Shown here in pieces: positions 5,494-7,735 of a stretch of 7,735 bases of DNA (its first letter is position 1; each line of letters begins with the position of its first letter). The stretch is from an uncultured Prevotella sp. (GTDB lineage: Bacteria; Bacteroidota; Bacteroidia; Bacteroidales; Bacteroidaceae). The position numbers and the translations under genes were made by a program. The notes beneath the pieces are model-generated. The model was not told the origin of the DNA. It ran no database searches and worked only from the letters and a program-made list of their open reading frames with translations. The stretch is taken from contig UQCW01000079.1 of the NCBI GenBank assembly GCA_900539625.1, positions 1 through 7,735 of the forward strand. Direction: 5' to 3'.

Positions 5494-7602
5494 ATGGAAA
5501 AAGAAGAAAAAAGCATGTGCGGATGTGGAGAACACCACGCACAGGAAGATAAAGAAAACGGCTGCTGCGTAGGTCATTGCGCACATGAAGAAGAACACGA
5601 TCACCATGAATCCCTTCATGGTTGTGGTTGTGGCTGCCACTGCCACGAAACCCCTGCCGGGCATTCCGCTCACAATCACGGGGAGTCACAAGGGCATTGC
5701 CATTGCCATCACCATCATGGAAGCGGGAGCGGGAAGGTCTTCCAGATTGTCCTGTCGGCATTGTTGCTCGTTGGCGCCGTTGTGGTAGAGAAAAATTGCG
5801 CCTTGTCGGTGTGGCAGTTACTCCTTATATATATGGTGCCATATTTGCTCGCTGGCTACGCCACCCTCAAAGAAGCTGCCGAAGGCATTGCCAAAGGCGA
5901 CCTCTTCAACGAAAATATCCTGATGGCCCTCGCCACCGTCGGCGCCCTGTGCATCGGTTTCTTTCCCGGTGCCGACACCGAATTTCCAGAGGCCGTCTTC
6001 GTGATGCTCTTCTTCCAGATTGGCGAACTCTTTGAAGGCTATGCCGAAGGAAAAAGTCGCGACAGCATCTCCCATCTGATGAACATACGGCCCGATGTTG
6101 CCCATGTTGAGCGTGCGGGAACAGTGGAAGATATCAGTCCGGAGAGCGTCAGTGTCGGCAGCATCGTCATTGTCAAGCCCGGCGAAAAAGTGCCGCTCGA
6201 CGGTGTGGTGGTTGAAGGCACCTCCTCCCTTAACACCGTTGCCCTCACGGGCGAAAGTCTGCCGCGCGACATCGGCGTCGGCGACGAAGCCGCCTCAGGT
6301 TGCGTCAACCTCTTCGGCCTTCTTCGCCTGAAAATCACCAAGGCTTTCGGCGAGAGCACCGTTTCAAAAATCATCCGCCTCGTGGAACATGCCAACGAAA
6401 GCAAGTCGCGGAGCGAATCATTCATCACCCGTTTCGCCTGCGTCTACACCCCCATCGTGGTCGTCGCCGCCCTCTTGCTGGCCTTTGTGCCTCCCTTGTT
6501 CGTTGGCGGCGGTTATTGGTCGGCCTTCCCCCTGTGGCTCCACCGTGCGCTCATCTTCCTGGTCGTCTCCTGTCCGTGTGCCCTCGTCATCAGTGTGCCG
6601 CTGACCTTCTTCGGCGGCCTTGGCGGTGCATCGCGACGGGGCATCCTCGTCAAGGGAAGCCGCTATATGGATGCCCTGGCCAATATCGGCACGATGGCCT
6701 TCGACAAGACCGGCACCCTCACCCAAGGCGTTTTTGCCGTTGAGGCCGTCCATCCCGAAACGCTCGATGAGAAAGAACTTCTCCATTTGGCCGCCCATGT
6801 GGAACACTTCTCCACGCACCCCATCGCCGAAGCCCTCCGCACGGCCTTCCCGCAGGAAGCCACCGACGGTTGCGCAATGACCGACGTTGAAGAACTGGCG
6901 GGCTATGGCATCCGCGCTTGCGTCAACGGACACCTCGTTTGCGTGGGAAACACCAAGATGATGGACAAAGTGGGTGCGAAATGGCGCAACTGCCACCGCG
7001 TAGGCACCATCATCCATGTCGCCGTTGACGGCTGCTATGCTGGACACATCGTCATTAGCGATTGCTTGAAAGACGACAGTGTGGGGGCCGTGGCTGCGCT
7101 GAAGCGCCTCGGCGTTGGCAGACTCGTGATGCTGACGGGCGACCGCCGCGAGGTGGCACACGACGTGGCAGACAAATTGGCGCTCGACGGCTATCATGCC
7201 GAACTCCTTCCTGCCGACAAAGTGGCCTGCGTTGAGCAACTTCTCGCCGAGAAGCCAAGCGGCAAGAGCGTGGCCTTCGTTGGCGACGGCATCAACGACG
7301 CCCCCGTCCTCAAACTCGCCGATGTCGGCATCGCGATGGGCGGCCTTGGCAGTGACGCAGCCATTGAGGCTGCCGACGTGGTGCTGATGGACGACAAGCC
7401 CACGAAAATAGCCACCGCTGTGCGCATTGCCCGCCGCACCATCGGCATCGCCCGCCAGAACGTCGCCTTCGCCATCGGCGTGAAAGTGGCCATTCTCCTG
7501 CTCGCCACCGTTGGGCTCGGAACCATGTGGATGGCCGTCTTCGCCGATGTCGGCGTGACGGTGCTCGCCGTGTTTAATGCCATGCGGGCGCTGAAAGGGT
7601 AG
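5494..7602 (+). CDS. Heavy-metal-translocating P1B-type ATPase (Zn/Cd efflux, ZntA/CadA type) with His/Cys-rich N-terminus
   Basis: This encodes a 702-residue inner-membrane pump that should use ATP to export soft divalent metals, most likely Zn2+, also Cd2+ or Pb2+. Transmembrane segments lie near 82-98, 105-122, 141-157, 163-182, 316-338, 349-377, 653-673 and 675-694. The sequence shows actuator TGES (252-255), the CPC metal site (360-362) in the sixth segment, the phosphorylation motif DKTGTLT with Asp404, the P1B nucleotide-domain HP (442-443), TGD (548-550) and GDGINDAP (597-604). Lys664 and Asp685 are 21 residues apart, as are Lys693 and Asp714 of E. coli ZntA, which favours the Zn/Cd subgroup over copper pumps. 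In place of a ferredoxin-like HMA domain, residues 1-75 hold 19 His and 11 Cys, including GCGCGCHCH and HCHCHHHH, a likely metal-binding or sensing tail. The ATG at 5494 fits the promoter; Met8 is an alternative start. The gene appears complete and monocistronic. Confidence 0.95.
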   Translation: MEKEEKSMCGCGEHHAQEDKENGCCVGHCAHEEEHDHHESLHGCGCGCHCHETPAGHSAHNHGESQGHCHCHHHHGSGSGKVFQIVLSALLLVGAVVVEKNCALSVWQLLLIYMVPYLLAGYATLKEAAEGIAKGDLFNENILMALATVGALCIGFFPGADTEFPEAVFVMLFFQIGELFEGYAEGKSRDSISHLMNIRPDVAHVERAGTVEDISPESVSVGSIVIVKPGEKVPLDGVVVEGTSSLNTVALTGESLPRDIGVGDEAASGCVNLFGLLRLKITKAFGESTVSKIIRLVEHANESKSRSESFITRFACVYTPIVVVAALLLAFVPPLFVGGGYWSAFPLWLHRALIFLVVSCPCALVISVPLTFFGGLGGASRRGILVKGSRYMDALANIGTMAFDKTGTLTQGVFAVEAVHPETLDEKELLHLAAHVEHFSTHPIAEALRTAFPQEATDGCAMTDVEELAGYGIRACVNGHLVCVGNTKMMDKVGAKWRNCHRVGTIIHVAVDGCYAGHIVISDCLKDDSVGAVAALKRLGVGRLVMLTGDRREVAHDVADKLALDGYHAELLPADKVACVEQLLAEKPSGKSVAFVGDGINDAPVLKLADVGIAMGGLGSDAAIEAADVVLMDDKPTKIATAVRIARRTIGIARQNVAFAIGVKVAILLLATVGLGTMWMAVFADVGVTVLAVFNAMRALKG

Positions 7603-7648
7603 GGCGTTCAAAATACAGAAACCCCAAGGTTGGTAGAGAGGCGACAGC

Positions 7649-7732
7649 GCCCCTGAAAGGGGCTCATATTTAGGGTAGGGGCTTGCCCCTACCTCTTGGA
7701 GCCGATTTATGAACCTTGCCCCTGTAAGGGGC
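7649..7732. repeat. Cluster of three GC-rich hairpins at the window end
   Basis: Three perfect hairpins follow the ATPase gene. They are gcccct/aggggc (7649-7663, loop gaa), ggtagggg/cccctacc (7674-7693, loop cttg) and gcccct/aggggc (7718-7732, loop gta). The first and third are near-identical copies, both followed by tca, with starts 69 nt apart, so the unit may continue beyond the window. The core resembles the dyad at 8-20. No T-tract follows any stem, so Rho-independent termination is not clear, although the first stem could still help end the ATPase transcript. These appear to be dispersed intergenic repeats. Confidence 0.6.
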
Positions 7733-7735
7733 TCA

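Noticed and set aside
550..7602. Protease and metal ATPase as one operon or joint system
   Set aside because: A strong intrinsic terminator, 435 bases of repeat-filled gap and a separate consensus promoter lie between them, and no functional link is visible.
6418..7611. 397-residue open frame antisense to the ATPase gene
   Set aside because: The opposite strand carries every P-type ATPase motif in frame, and the antisense product is a His/Asp/Gly-rich composition artefact.

Overview
The window looks like chromosome from a Bacteroidales bacterium, most likely Prevotella-like. The grounds are: a TAnnTTTG promoter box in front of the second gene; no convincing Shine-Dalgarno sequence in front of either gene; a secreted multidomain protein ending in a type IX-style sorting domain; and intergenic gaps packed with short GC-rich hairpin repeats of the kind common in this order. 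The genus is inferred from style, not from a marker gene.

Layout. Positions 1-549 hold no convincing gene. They contain a perfect 25-bp inverted repeat (2-70), two short hairpins (88-132), a 16-bp direct repeat (224-266) and a 47-bp repeat (261-307) that recurs inverted after the first gene. Positions 550-5058 encode a 1502-residue secreted papain-family (C1) cysteine protease with fibronectin III-like, LamG, triple PKD, second LamG, beta-sandwich and sorting domains. A strong intrinsic terminator follows (5096-5137). Next come a 106-bp TA-bounded inverted-repeat element filled with 22-nt degenerate tandem repeats (5169-5274) and the second 47-bp repeat copy (5321-5367). A consensus Bacteroidetes promoter with an overlapping dyad (5434-5470) then drives a 702-residue Zn/Cd-type P1B ATPase (5494-7602), whose usual HMA domain is replaced by a His/Cys-rich tail. 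The window closes in another hairpin-repeat cluster (7649-7732).

The two genes point the same way, but a terminator and a separate promoter part them, so they look like independent transcription units: one for extracellular protein or glycan binding and digestion, one for metal efflux at the inner membrane. I see no sign of a CRISPR, phage, toxin-antitoxin, RNA gene or defence system. The most unusual content is the intergenic repeat architecture, the protease's atypical active-site motif and the ATPase's metal-binding tail.
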